Below, piece by piece: positions 46,802 to 56,200 of a stretch of 64,000 nucleotides of DNA. The notes under the pieces were generated by a model. The model made no database searches. It was not told where the DNA came from and was given only the letters and a program-made list of their open reading frames with translations. Location of the stretch: positions 26,206 through 90,205 of the forward strand of contig JALHOP010000011.1 in assembly GCA_022842935.1 (NCBI GenBank), read 5' to 3'. The translations under genes were made by a program, and so were the position numbers. The DNA is from Myxococcota bacterium. GTDB lineage: Bacteria; Myxococcota; XYA12-FULL-58-9; JALHOP01. The stretch's first letter is position 1. The number at the start of each line of letters is the position of its first letter.

Positions 46802-47428
46802 TCAGCGCTCCGCGGAGACCCCCAGCGCTTGACCGATCCGCTCGAGTGTTTGCGCCGGCGCGGCGTTGAGGGAGCGTTTGGATAGGCCGAGGGTATGGAT
46901 GGTCGCGCCATCGAGGATGGTCGCAAGCCCATGCAGCGTCGCCCACACGAACAGCGCGTCTTGATTGACCTGCTCGGCGGTGACGCTCCGGCCAGCCGCG
47001 GCGTGAACGCGCTGAATGTCGGTCTGCAAGAGCGAAAACGCGTGCCGGGCCCGCTCCATCATCTCGGGGTGCTTGCTTGGATCCGGCAGCATGCCGCCGA
47101 ACATCAAGCGATAGCTCAAGGGATGGTCGGTCGCGTAACCAAGATAGGCGCGCCCCATAGCCCCCATGTCCTGCACGGGCACCCCCGTTTGCGGCCGCGC
47201 ATCGAGGAATGCGGCGAAGGCGACGAAGGCGCGACCGACGATCTCGGCGAGGATGTGATCACGGCTGGCGAAGTGCTTGTACGGCGCCTGATGCGACACC
47301 CCCAGACGACGCGCGACCTCGCGCAAGCTCAGCGACTCGACGCCCGAATCTTCGATGATGGCGAGCGCCTCGCGCAGGCATTCTTCACGCAGGTCGCGTG
47401 GCGCGGCTTTCCGGCGAGACTTCACCAC
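46802..47428 (-). CDS. TetR-family transcriptional regulator
   Basis: A 208-residue TetR-type repressor. The N-terminal helix-turn-helix (CLREALAIIEDSGVESLSLREVARRLGVSHQAPYKHFASRDHILAEIV) is canonical; the ligand domain includes YRLMFGGMLPDPSKHPE and VWATLHGLATILDGATI, which match the TetR_C_13/WHG-type ligand domain. Start is GTG 47428 (GTG 47425 is an alternative). It lies 92 nt downstream of the serine-hydrolase gene on the same strand, so it may be in the same operon or have its own promoter in that gap. Its target is unknown. Confidence 0.93.
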   Translation of the reverse strand: MVKSRRKAAPRDLREECLREALAIIEDSGVESLSLREVARRLGVSHQAPYKHFASRDHILAEIVGRAFVAFAAFLDARPQTGVPVQDMGAMGRAYLGYATDHPLSYRLMFGGMLPDPSKHPEMMERARHAFSLLQTDIQRVHAAAGRSVTAEQVNQDALFVWATLHGLATILDGATIHTLGLSKRSLNAAPAQTLERIGQALGVSAER

Positions 47429-47520
47429 TCAGGCTTCATACCTCGGGTGAGCTGCTACGCAAGGCTCTGGAACCGGTTTTAAGACTGAGTCGGGTCGCAC
47501 CGACGCAGAAATTTGGGGTC

Positions 47521-48693
47521 CTACGGCAGTGAGGCCTGACGGTTGTCGCGGCGCGGCCGGTAGTCGCCGTCCATGACGATGTCGTCGAGGACCTTGATGA
47601 GCTGCTGCATGAGCTTCTCGCCCTTCGAGGTCTCCGAGATGCCGACCGCCACGTAGCGCCTCCCATGATGCTGGATGAGCGCGCTATCGGAGTGCCAGTG
47701 ACGCCAAGATCCGCTCTTACGGGCGAGGAAGGTCACCCCAGGCGTGCCCTCGAGACCACCTACGAACTTGTGATGGTGCGCCGGCGGCGACATGAGACCC
47801 AGCATACGGAAGCTCCAGTGTTTGGACACGAGGAGCCCTTCGTCGAGCATGGTGTAAAAGCGCGCGGTCTGACGCGCAGTCGCGGCGTGGGACAGGTTTT
47901 GGAGCGGATCGCGGTTGGTGCCGCCACGCGGTCCGTATTGGCGACCGACCCACAAGCCCCCGTTCTTGTCATCGTAGAAGCAGTAGTCGGGGTCACGCAT
48001 CGTCGATTCGATGCCCTCGAGGCCAGCGACCTCGGCACCCCACGAGGCATCGCTGTTACTCGAGGCGCGGATCATGTTCGAAAGGCGCTCTTCGTATTCG
48101 TGTGTCCACTCGAGCTTGCCCTCGTTCACCGCCTTGATGACCGAGACGAGGATCGCGATTTTCGGCAGGGACGCCGCGTACATCATGTCGTTGTCGTTGA
48201 TGCCAGCGTAGAACGCCCGGCCCTGCACCGACAGGTCGACCAGGGCAACGCCAAGCTGTTTCTTGTCGAGGTAGCGGCCGAGACCCGCAGCACGCAGACG
48301 ACGCTCGAGCACGCGCTGCATGCGCGTATACTTTTTGGTGAACGGAAAGGGAGCGCGGCACTGGCCGCCGCCATCGGGCTGCACGACCGTGACATTGCCG
48401 GCAGGTGCGACAGCGTCGGCCGGCGGAACCGTGACGACTTTTTCCGCGGCGGAGTAGGAGACGACGTTCGGCACCTGAGCGGCCTCGGCTGCCGCTGCGC
48501 TAGCGGTGCCCTCTGAGGTGCCGGGCTCGGCGACCGGCACAGATGGGGTGGCCGGCTTGCTGACCGTGGGCTTGGTCTTGCGTGAGCTGCTTGCGTTGCG
48601 TGCGCTATAACCTACCGCCGGAACCATCATGGTTGCCGTGACCGCGATGGCGATCACCCGGGGGTTTAGGCTCTTGCTCACGCGCACCCTCAT
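47521..48693 (-). CDS. Class A beta-lactamase-like serine hydrolase, exported
   Basis: A 390-residue protein. ATG 48693 gives an N-terminal hydrophobic signal (VIAIAVTATMMVPAVGYS) followed by a long low-complexity Ser/Ala/Pro/Val linker to about residue 110. The hydrolase domain has the three class A motifs in order: S175-x-x-K (ASLPK), S212-N-S (SSNSD) and K326-S-G (ARKSGSW). A real beta-lactamase also needs Glu166 in an omega loop, which cannot be placed here, so it may be a D,D-carboxypeptidase or a peptidoglycan/peptide hydrolase of the same fold. It is probably periplasmic and anchored. The TetR gene lies just downstream. Confidence 0.8.
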   Translation of the reverse strand: MRVRVSKSLNPRVIAIAVTATMMVPAVGYSARNASSSRKTKPTVSKPATPSVPVAEPGTSEGTASAAAAEAAQVPNVVSYSAAEKVVTVPPADAVAPAGNVTVVQPDGGGQCRAPFPFTKKYTRMQRVLERRLRAAGLGRYLDKKQLGVALVDLSVQGRAFYAGINDNDMMYAASLPKIAILVSVIKAVNEGKLEWTHEYEERLSNMIRASSNSDASWGAEVAGLEGIESTMRDPDYCFYDDKNGGLWVGRQYGPRGGTNRDPLQNLSHAATARQTARFYTMLDEGLLVSKHWSFRMLGLMSPPAHHHKFVGGLEGTPGVTFLARKSGSWRHWHSDSALIQHHGRRYVAVGISETSKGEKLMQQLIKVLDDIVMDGDYRPRRDNRQASLP

Positions 48694-49224
48694 GGATTCG
48701 CCGCCGCCCTCGTCAAAAGCTCGTGGCCTGCGGTCGCACATCGACCGTGTTTCGCCACGACGGTGGTTTTCAGCTCATTCGTCATGACTACCATGATGTG
48801 CACGGGTGTGCGAGTTAACGCGTTGGTGGGACGGGCTCTTCCTTACACGGTTGTGGGCGGCTGTGATCCACAGGCAACCCAGTTCGTCGCGCATCGGTCG
48901 CACCCGCCCCATCCGCCGTGCCCGGACTCGGGGCGACGTGTGCGGCTGGTATCTCCACCTACGGGCTTGCCTGCGCCCCTGGCGAAGAAGAGTTGGGATC
49001 GACGCGATGATGTTCATGCGGGAAAGGCAGCGCTTAGCCCGCGAACGCAAGTATGGCAACCCTTCAACGACCTTTGGACGAATCGGTCACCTACCCCAAG
49101 CCCCGGCACCGCACTCCCAGTCCATCAGGCAAGGTTGGCCGTTCTGAGCCCCTGGAGACCGTGAAGTTCAGCGATGTTTGGACGTTGTTTGAGTTCAATC
49201 GATGTTGAACCAATGCGTCAAAAG
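48694..49224. other. Gene-free interval
   Basis: About 530 bp between the serine-hydrolase gene and a small membrane-protein gene. Open frames here have poor codon composition and no ribosome-binding sites. One near-consensus DnaA-like box (TGATCCACA, around 48872-48880) is present, but single boxes are common. I see no convincing RNA structure or promoter. Confidence 0.5.
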
Positions 49225-49398
49225 TCAAAGCCCCAGCGCAAACTTCACTCCCAGCCCAATCGCGATGGGGGCGAACAAGAGGTAGGCAGGCTTGATTCTT
49301 GCGCCTCGCTTGTAAGCGAACGCCGCGCCGGCTGCGTAGATGAAGCCGAGCAGAATGAGGAGGTAACCAAAGGTCGTGGGGCTCATGTTGATGGACAT
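49225..49398 (-). CDS. 57-residue two-helix membrane protein
   Basis: ATG 49398, with a purine-rich GAGAGAA stretch upstream, encodes two membrane segments (TFGYLLILLGFIYAAGAAFAY and YLLFAPIAIGLGVKFALGL) joined by a basic turn (KRGARIKP). The spacing fits a hairpin with both ends outside the cytoplasm. No family is recognised. It lies 60 nt downstream of the dikinase-like gene on the same strand, so it is probably co-transcribed. Confidence 0.6.
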   Translation of the reverse strand: MSINMSPTTFGYLLILLGFIYAAGAAFAYKRGARIKPAYLLFAPIAIGLGVKFALGL

Positions 49399-49458
49399 TC
49401 TTTATTCTCTCGCCTGAAGGGGGGGGAGCAGGGGTAACCAGGAACTTCTCGAAAATCG

Positions 49459-52347
49459 CTAGCCGGTGGGAATCGCTGCCGTCAAATCGAGGTTGCCGGT
49501 CGCCGGCTTCGCCTTCTCGTCCATCGCCGCAAGCAGCGGGTGGCGTGCGGCGGCCTTCGCGATGCGTAGCGGGCGGATCTGCAGCAGGTATGCCTTGTCC
49601 CCGATCATGCCAAACTCGACATCCCAAGGCAGATCCGTGCTCTTCGGCATCTTGTCTTCGACCTCTTTGGCGAGCTGACGGATCTCGTCAATCTTTGCCT
49701 TGTCGAGCAGCACGTCGCGGGTGCTGGTCGCGGCCACCACGACGTCCTCTTTGGGCGGTGGCGGGATGACCTTGCAGGTGACGGTGCGGTTCGAGGCGAG
49801 GAACCGCTGATCCCCGTTGTCGCGGATGACCACGGTCTCGGGTACGCCCCCATCGACCACGGCGGCCGCGCCCTCACTGATGCTCACGGTGATCGCCTTT
49901 GCGTCGCCAGTTTCGATGTCGGTGGTGACGAGCACGCCCGAGAGCTCGCTCGGAACAGTCTTGTGCAAGACGACCGAGGGGAAGACGAACTCGGGGTTGG
50001 TGAGCAGGCGCTGGCGCCACCGGTAGGAGCGATCCTGGAACGGCGAGGCCCAGACCTCGCGAATGGCCGCGAGAATGGACGCGCGACTCACGCGGTTGAA
50101 GACCGTCTTGTTCAGGCCCGCGCCGGTGAAGTCTTTGAGATCCTCGACGTTGGTGTCGGAGCGTACGAAGACGCCGAAGGTGCCGATGTCGCCCAGTTTG
50201 CTCAGCGCGGCATCGACCTCTGCCTCGAAACCCTCCGGGTACGGCAGCTCCGCGATGGCGGTGCGAAAGCGCGTGAGCTCTCCGAGCATGTAGTGTTCGG
50301 CTTCTTCGTCGGGCAAGCGCTGCGCCAGCGAATAGGCGTAGCGCAAGCGCGTGAAGGGCGAGGGTGCACCGTTCGCAGCGGGCCGGTCGACGTGTTTCAC
50401 GAAAGCGCCGAACGGAATGACGGCCGCGTCGGAGACCCGGGTCGGAAAGAGACGCTTCAAGTGACCGAGCTCGCCGGCCTTGGGACCGACGCGCACACCC
50501 GAATCCTTCTCGCTCACCTCGGAGAGGGGCAAGATGCGGCTGGTCTTCAAATCGAGCTTGTCGGCGGCAATGCTGAAGGTGGTCGGTTGCTTGTCGCGCT
50601 TCTGAAGCAGAGCGGACCGCTCCGCGTCGCTGAACGCCGACGCGAGTCCAATGAGGACCCTCCTGCCGGCGCTGACGCCCACGACGATGTCTTGACCGTC
50701 ATGTTCGCGAAGCTTGGCCGACAGCTCGCCGGCGGTCGCAAGCGGAATGCCGAGGTTACGCGCGAGCATGGCGACGTGCGAGAGGCTACCCACCGCGCCC
50801 GTGGTGATGATGCCGGCGACTGGCGGCAAATCGGGCGGCAGATCTTGAAGGAAAGCAATGTCATCACGTTGCAAGGCCGCGAGCTTTCCGGTGCTATCGA
50901 TGACACGCAGCTTGCCGATCGCGATGCCGGCGTTTTCGCCACGCACGCCAGCGCTGTTCTGCCCCTCTCCGAGACCCACCGTGCGGTGTCCGCCACCGCG
51001 GAGCGACTCGGCATCGGCGGCGAGGCGGTCGAGGGTGACCGCGATGGGCAACATGACGCCACTGCGCAAGATGTCATCGATGACGTTCTCGGCGCGTGGC
51101 TCGATGGCTTGGTAGCGATCGAGCGCCATGCCGACGTCGGCGTAAATACGGGCGCGCGCCCATGACAAGACACGCTCGGCCTCGCCGATGCCAGCGACGT
51201 ATTCGCTTGCCGTTCCCGAGCCCATGCGCGCAACCGCCGCCTGCGCATTGATGAGCTCGCGCTGCGAGAGGTAGCCCAAGGCTTTGGCGCTGCTGATGAG
51301 GTTCGCGAAGACCGCGAGCGTCTGAGCGCGCGTGAGCGGCATACGTGTGAGATCAGCCGTGACGCCAACCCAGAGCTCCTCGACGAGTTGCATGGTGTGA
51401 AGCAGCAACAAGTTACGCTCGCCTTGACGCGGGTGGTTGGACTCCGCCAAAGCGGCCTCGGCGGTCTGGATGAGGCGGCCTCCGTTCTCGATAATGGCGA
51501 GTGTGTCTTGCCCAGTTAGCTTGGCGAACGTATCGATCTGCCGCTTGGTGTCGTCGTCGCGCACCCACTTCTTGACGTTCTGGAGACGCTCGAGGCGCGC
51601 CGAGGCGTCGAAGTGCTTCTTGAGGGTCGCCGCGAGCTCGAGCGCCTGCTTGGCGAAGTCGCTGTTCTTCGTCTTCTTGGCGTAGGCCTCGACCGCTTGG
51701 ATATCGGAGGGCTCGGGCGCTGCATGCACCTTGAAACGAATGGGGGCGAACATGGGATCGAGGTCACCCAGCACCGCCGCCTGATCACGCACGAGCGCAG
51801 CCGTGGAGCCCTGCTGACCGTAGGGCATCGCGTCGATGAGACGAATGGCGAGCGAGCGACGCTCCTCGAACATCGCCTTCTGCGCCATGAGCGCGATCAT
51901 GATCTGGCGCGCGGCTTCGTCTTCGTCTTCGACTTGGCGAAAACCTCGATACGTCTTGGCCTTCTTCAAGGTCCAGCCGTCGAGTGCGCGCTCGAGGTAG
52001 CGCTCGACGATGAAAGCGCGCGCTCGGTAAAAGTCGTTGTCGGCGAAGCTCTTGGGCTCGAGCGCAGCCAGGATGGTGCCTGCGTAAATGCCGAGCTTAC
52101 CGAGCTCGAGCGCTTCGCGCTTCAAGACGCCGTATTGCTTGCCGCTGCCGTGCTCGAGGCAATTGCCTTCTTTGGGCACGACCTCGGTCCCGTCGGCGCA
52201 GTACCACATGATGCCGCCGTACGGACCCTTGTAGTTGGCCTGCATCTCGCTGACCCAGGCTTTGGCTTTTTGAACCTGATCGGCACTGAGCTGACCAGGC
52301 ATGTCAGCGCCGGGGACAAGGGCTACGGCGAGGGCGAGGGCGATCAT
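49459..52347 (-). CDS. Exported PEP-utilising/dikinase-like enzyme
   Basis: A 962-residue protein with a short signal-like N-terminus (MIALALAVALVPGADM). Residues 20-470 are helical and unassigned. A phosphohistidine swivel domain lies near residue 525: 'TGAVGSLSHVAMLARNLGIPLATA', with His in the GxxSH position. The C-terminal third is a PPDK/PEP-synthase-type ATP-grasp: 'VFVRSDTNVEDLKDFTGAGLNKT', 'ELSGVLVTTDIETGD' and the end motif 'DVEFGMIGDKAYLLQIRP'. The His domain before the ATP-grasp domain is the order of glucan/water dikinases, not of PPDK or PEP synthase. If exported, the ATP source is unclear, and the N-terminus may instead be cytoplasmic. Confidence 0.8.
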   Translation of the reverse strand: MIALALAVALVPGADMPGQLSADQVQKAKAWVSEMQANYKGPYGGIMWYCADGTEVVPKEGNCLEHGSGKQYGVLKREALELGKLGIYAGTILAALEPKSFADNDFYRARAFIVERYLERALDGWTLKKAKTYRGFRQVEDEDEAARQIMIALMAQKAMFEERRSLAIRLIDAMPYGQQGSTAALVRDQAAVLGDLDPMFAPIRFKVHAAPEPSDIQAVEAYAKKTKNSDFAKQALELAATLKKHFDASARLERLQNVKKWVRDDDTKRQIDTFAKLTGQDTLAIIENGGRLIQTAEAALAESNHPRQGERNLLLLHTMQLVEELWVGVTADLTRMPLTRAQTLAVFANLISSAKALGYLSQRELINAQAAVARMGSGTASEYVAGIGEAERVLSWARARIYADVGMALDRYQAIEPRAENVIDDILRSGVMLPIAVTLDRLAADAESLRGGGHRTVGLGEGQNSAGVRGENAGIAIGKLRVIDSTGKLAALQRDDIAFLQDLPPDLPPVAGIITTGAVGSLSHVAMLARNLGIPLATAGELSAKLREHDGQDIVVGVSAGRRVLIGLASAFSDAERSALLQKRDKQPTTFSIAADKLDLKTSRILPLSEVSEKDSGVRVGPKAGELGHLKRLFPTRVSDAAVIPFGAFVKHVDRPAANGAPSPFTRLRYAYSLAQRLPDEEAEHYMLGELTRFRTAIAELPYPEGFEAEVDAALSKLGDIGTFGVFVRSDTNVEDLKDFTGAGLNKTVFNRVSRASILAAIREVWASPFQDRSYRWRQRLLTNPEFVFPSVVLHKTVPSELSGVLVTTDIETGDAKAITVSISEGAAAVVDGGVPETVVIRDNGDQRFLASNRTVTCKVIPPPPKEDVVVAATSTRDVLLDKAKIDEIRQLAKEVEDKMPKSTDLPWDVEFGMIGDKAYLLQIRPLRIAKAAARHPLLAAMDEKAKPATGNLDLTAAIPTG

Positions 52348-52422
52348 GGTGCAACGGTTGTAACGTCGCGGGCGTGGGACGTCGACCCCGTGTGCTTGCT
52401 TGGTCGGACGATTGAGGCGCGG

Positions 52423-52815
52423 TCAGGTCGGACGCGAGCGCGCGAGCTGCACACCGTGCCCGCTAGGGGAGGTCAGCGCCCGAGCGGTCGATGGTAGCGC
52501 CTGTTCCGCGTGACTAAGGAGAAGCTCGCACTGATTAGGCCGTCTTTCGTTTCGATAGTCGAAGCCACTCGGCGGCCCGCCAAAGTGGGCCTCGAGCTCG
52601 CGGTCATTCATGAAATCGCCGAGCTCCCTGACCAGTGGATCGGTGGAGCTAGGCCCGCGCGTTTCGCATTGATGGACGAGCCCGCTGCAGTTGGCATCGA
52701 GGGCGGCTGCGGCACGAAAGACGGATCTACGGTCTGCGTCGGGGTTGTGCTGCATGTACGTGGAGACGAGGCTCTCGATGGTGACGGCGGAGGGGTCGAG
52801 TCGGCAGGCGCCCAT
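52423..52815 (-). CDS. Small acidic protein of unknown function
   Basis: A 130-residue protein with ATG 52815 and a strong GGGAGGA ribosome-binding site (52820-52826), so translation is likely. It has two Cys pairs (MGAC..., NCSGLVHQC, QCELL) and a Pro/Ser-rich C-terminus. No signal peptide or family is seen. It lies 105 nt downstream of the HhH-like gene on the same strand. Confidence 0.5.
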   Translation of the reverse strand: MGACRLDPSAVTIESLVSTYMQHNPDADRRSVFRAAAALDANCSGLVHQCETRGPSSTDPLVRELGDFMNDRELEAHFGGPPSGFDYRNERRPNQCELLLSHAEQALPSTARALTSPSGHGVQLARSRPT

Positions 52816-52920
52816 GGAGTCCTCCCTGATGAACGGGGTACGTCAACGCATACAGAGAGACGTTTTCCGCGGGCTGTGACCTTCTGGCACCGCCGTTCCA
52901 GGACGCGAAGGTGAGATGCT

Positions 52921-53286
52921 CTAACCGGACGAAACCAACCGAACTCCGTGCCGCTCGGCCGCGGCGCGGATCACCGTGCGGGCCCGATAGAGCGTGTCGA
53001 GCAAACCGGGCGCTAGGCCCTCCGTGAGCGCCGGCGGGGCGAGCGCGACATCCCGTAGCGTTGCAACACCACGGGTGGCGAGCACCTGGGCCTCGGCCGC
53101 CGACAGCCCCGCAAGGCTCGTAATGCTGGCATCGAGCCATTTGAACGGGTCGAGGTGCTCGACGGTAGCCGCCTGCAGGATCTTCGCTGCCCGTACCTCT
53201 GCGAACGCAGTGCCGCTCGTTGCGATCAACGTGGTCCCTGGGACATTGGGCATCAATCTGCTGACCATCGAGCTCTCCAGACTCAT
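52921..53286 (-). CDS. Small protein with helix-hairpin-helix-like motif
   Basis: A 121-residue protein. The middle 'LAGLSAAEAQVLATRGVATLRDVALA' has the double-helix pattern of DUF4332/HhH domains (small helix, G-x-x-S/T turn, then 'ATLRDVA'). No signal peptide is seen. Its ATG 53286 overlaps the stop of the 1425-residue protein gene (ATGA), so the two are coupled. It may be an immunity, chaperone or adaptor partner of the large protein; this is only context-based. Confidence 0.6.
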   Translation of the reverse strand: MSLESSMVSRLMPNVPGTTLIATSGTAFAEVRAAKILQAATVEHLDPFKWLDASITSLAGLSAAEAQVLATRGVATLRDVALAPPALTEGLAPGLLDTLYRARTVIRAAAERHGVRLVSSG

Positions 53287-56200
53287 TGGGGCTTCTCCCG
53301 TTCGGCGGCGATGACGGCGAGGAGGGCGACGGGGAGTACTGCCTGCGCGGCTCCCCGGAAAACATTGGTTGGCGCCGGGCGCCCGTCGGGTGTGAACACC
53401 GCGCCCATGACACGATCGAAGTGAGGCCAGCGCTGTGGAACGCTGGAGTCGCCCGCCACGTAGCCCTCGACGTGCGTCGCGAAATACTCACGCGGATTGA
53501 GCTCGCCATAGGCGCGCGCGGCGTGTGGCGAGCCGTGGGCGCGGTCGAGGACGGCGCTTAAGACAAGCATCCGCATGAGCGTCGGCGAGCCCCGCTCGAT
53601 GTTGTGACCGGCGATCTCGTGCCCGGCAATGACATCGGCAAAGCCGCCGCGCCAGGCCTGGGGATGCGCGTGGAAGCTCACCGTGCCTGTTGACTGCTGG
53701 TACGACGCGAGACCTGTCGTGTCAGTAACGAAGTCGATGTTCTGGAGCCCGCGAAACGATTGAATGGGGAGCTCGCGGAACCAACGTACCACCTGCGCGT
53801 CCGTGGGATACATGCCTGGGTCAGCGCCTGGCGGCCGCTCGCCGAACGGAATCTCGAGAAACTCGGAGCCGCGTCGAATCACGATGTTCCGGCTTCCCCG
53901 CGTAGAGGGCCGAATCGCGACGCTATCGGGACGCGGTAGGTCGCGCCAGGCGACGCCGCGCGGTCCCACCACACGATCGAAGGCGGCACGCACCTCGCCA
54001 ACCGTGGCTGGGCGCAGGGTGGAGCCTTGGTCGACGAAGATGCCAAACCGTTGCGGCCGAAAAGGCGCCGACGGCTGCCAGATATCGTGCGGCTGACGAG
54101 TTGGGGGAGGAACGTCGGACTGCACCGCCAAGACGAATGGAACGATCTCGCTTGGCGTGAAGTTGGCCGCTTCCTCGACGCGCCGGACACCGTCGCGGCC
54201 CAGCACGCCGTCGACGATTGGACCGCGACCCGCGACGAGCTCGCTCCTCAACGCTTCCATACGCAGGAAAGGTTCCGCGAGGTCGGGGCGGGTCGCGAAG
54301 GTCCCATCAGGGCCTGGCATCATGGCGCCAGCCAAACGCGCAAATATCGACGACTCAGGTCTCTCGCCCGCGCGATTGATCATCTGCATCAGCGCATTGT
54401 CAGCGAGCTGCTCACGCGTCTGGGGCTCGGAAACGACGGTGTAGGCTTCGCCGTCATGATAGACGCGTTGCGCGAGCCCAAGGGGGTCGACGACACGTAC
54501 CGTGCCGGAAGGCCGCGCAGGAACAGGTATCGCGGCGTCTCCCGACCCCTCGATCGAAAAGAGCCCGTCGCGAAGCGGAGACCGCGCATAAACGAGGTTC
54601 GGATGTCCCTGCACCGTGCCACGCACCTGAAATAGCTCACCCTCGAGCAAAAGGGCGGTGACGCGGTTGGCACCAGAAGTGCCCTCGGTGATGACGCCCG
54701 TCCGCGCTGGCGGATCGCTCGAGCCGCGGCCCAACAGCGCATGCGTGCCGTCGGGAGCAGCGTGGAGACGGCCGTCGACCGGAAGCGTCTGCCAGAACGT
54801 GGTCCTGCCACCGTCGCGACGCGGGGTGAATTGTGTGCCCGACGCGGGTCCGACGCCGGCGATCTCAGAGGGTACCTGGCCCCGACCGGGAAGGACCTCG
54901 ACAGGTCGACCATCGACGTCGAAGGCGACCTCGCGTGCGCCGCGCGCCTCGATTTGCACGAGGCGTCCGTTGCGGACCCTCAAGTTGATGTTTGGCGCCG
55001 CGAACATGCCAGCCAGATTGAACGACATGGCACCTCGCACGAGGTTCGCAACCTCGGGCGACAATCCGGGCGGCATCGCCTGGGCGCGAATCGAGCGCAA
55101 CAGAAGCGGGAACATCGTGACCGGCTGATAGCGCTGGAACCCCGTCGCCACGCCATCCGCTTTAGCAGCCGCCTCAGTGATTGGCTGATGTGTGCCATCT
55201 GCCTCGACGAGGTAGCCCCTGCCCTCGGCGTCGACCACGACCCGGCGACCGCTCGCGTCCTGCGCGAACGATCTGAAGACGCGCCCGTCTGGCGTCACGA
55301 AGTGCGACGGAGAGCTGTGGGCGACGCGCCCATCCGGCAGTGGGGTTGGGGACAACACATCGCTGCTCACGAGGAGCGAGCGCGTATAGGCGTCGACCGC
55401 GCCAAAACGCATGGCGAGGGTTTGCCTACCTCCGTCTGTTCGCAGGAACCCGACCGGCGTCATGTCGGGGCCAATGAGCATGCCGTTCGGGAGCCGCGTC
55501 ACGGCGACACCGTCGACGACACCGACGCTTCCGTCAGCACTGAAGTCAACCGCTGCGGCACGACGGAAGCGCGCGCTTCCGGTCGCCGCTGGCTCATAGA
55601 TATACAAGGCACCCGTGGCCTGATCGGACGCGACGAAGACGTGAACCCTCTGCTCACCAGCGTGGATCGTATAGCGCGACCCCGAGTCGGCAACGATCGT
55701 CATGTCGTCGCGAACGCGATAGCGGTCACCATCAACGCGTAACTCGGCAATCGTCACAGGGTCGGGAACGGTCTCGGGCTGCGCCACGGCCGGGAGGCCA
55801 TCCACCGCGTGGTTACTTGGCCGAGTGAGTTTGGGCGCATGAACCGCCGCGACGAGGGCGTGGGGCGCAAACCCCGGCATCGCCCGGGACAAGCCAATCC
55901 CCACACCCATGACCGAGGCGGTGAGAATGGCGTTGCGTTGCGCGCTCTCGAGCACCACGTCGGCATCAATGGCGCCACCAGCGCTGTAGCGCTCCGCCAT
56001 CTCCCAGCTGACCATCACCCCTGTCGAACCGGTGGCGGCGACTCCGTACAGGAGAGCTTGGCGCGTGGCGGCCGCCGTGCGCGATGTGCCGCGCGCGACG
56101 GAAGAGATGGTGTGCCCGAGATACTGAACGCCTGCGAGCGGTACGAACAGGGCAGCGTCACGCAGATAGTCGCTACCGCGGAGCTCGCCTTGGCGGACCT

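Noticed and set aside
48872..48880. Single near-match to a DnaA box
   Set aside because: One isolated mismatch-bearing box without AT-rich region or cluster; no basis for calling an origin.
48763..49164. Plus-strand frame of 133 codons after the serine-hydrolase gene
   Set aside because: Poor codon composition, no ribosome-binding site, low-complexity Pro/Arg/Ser content and overlapping equally long frames on both strands.
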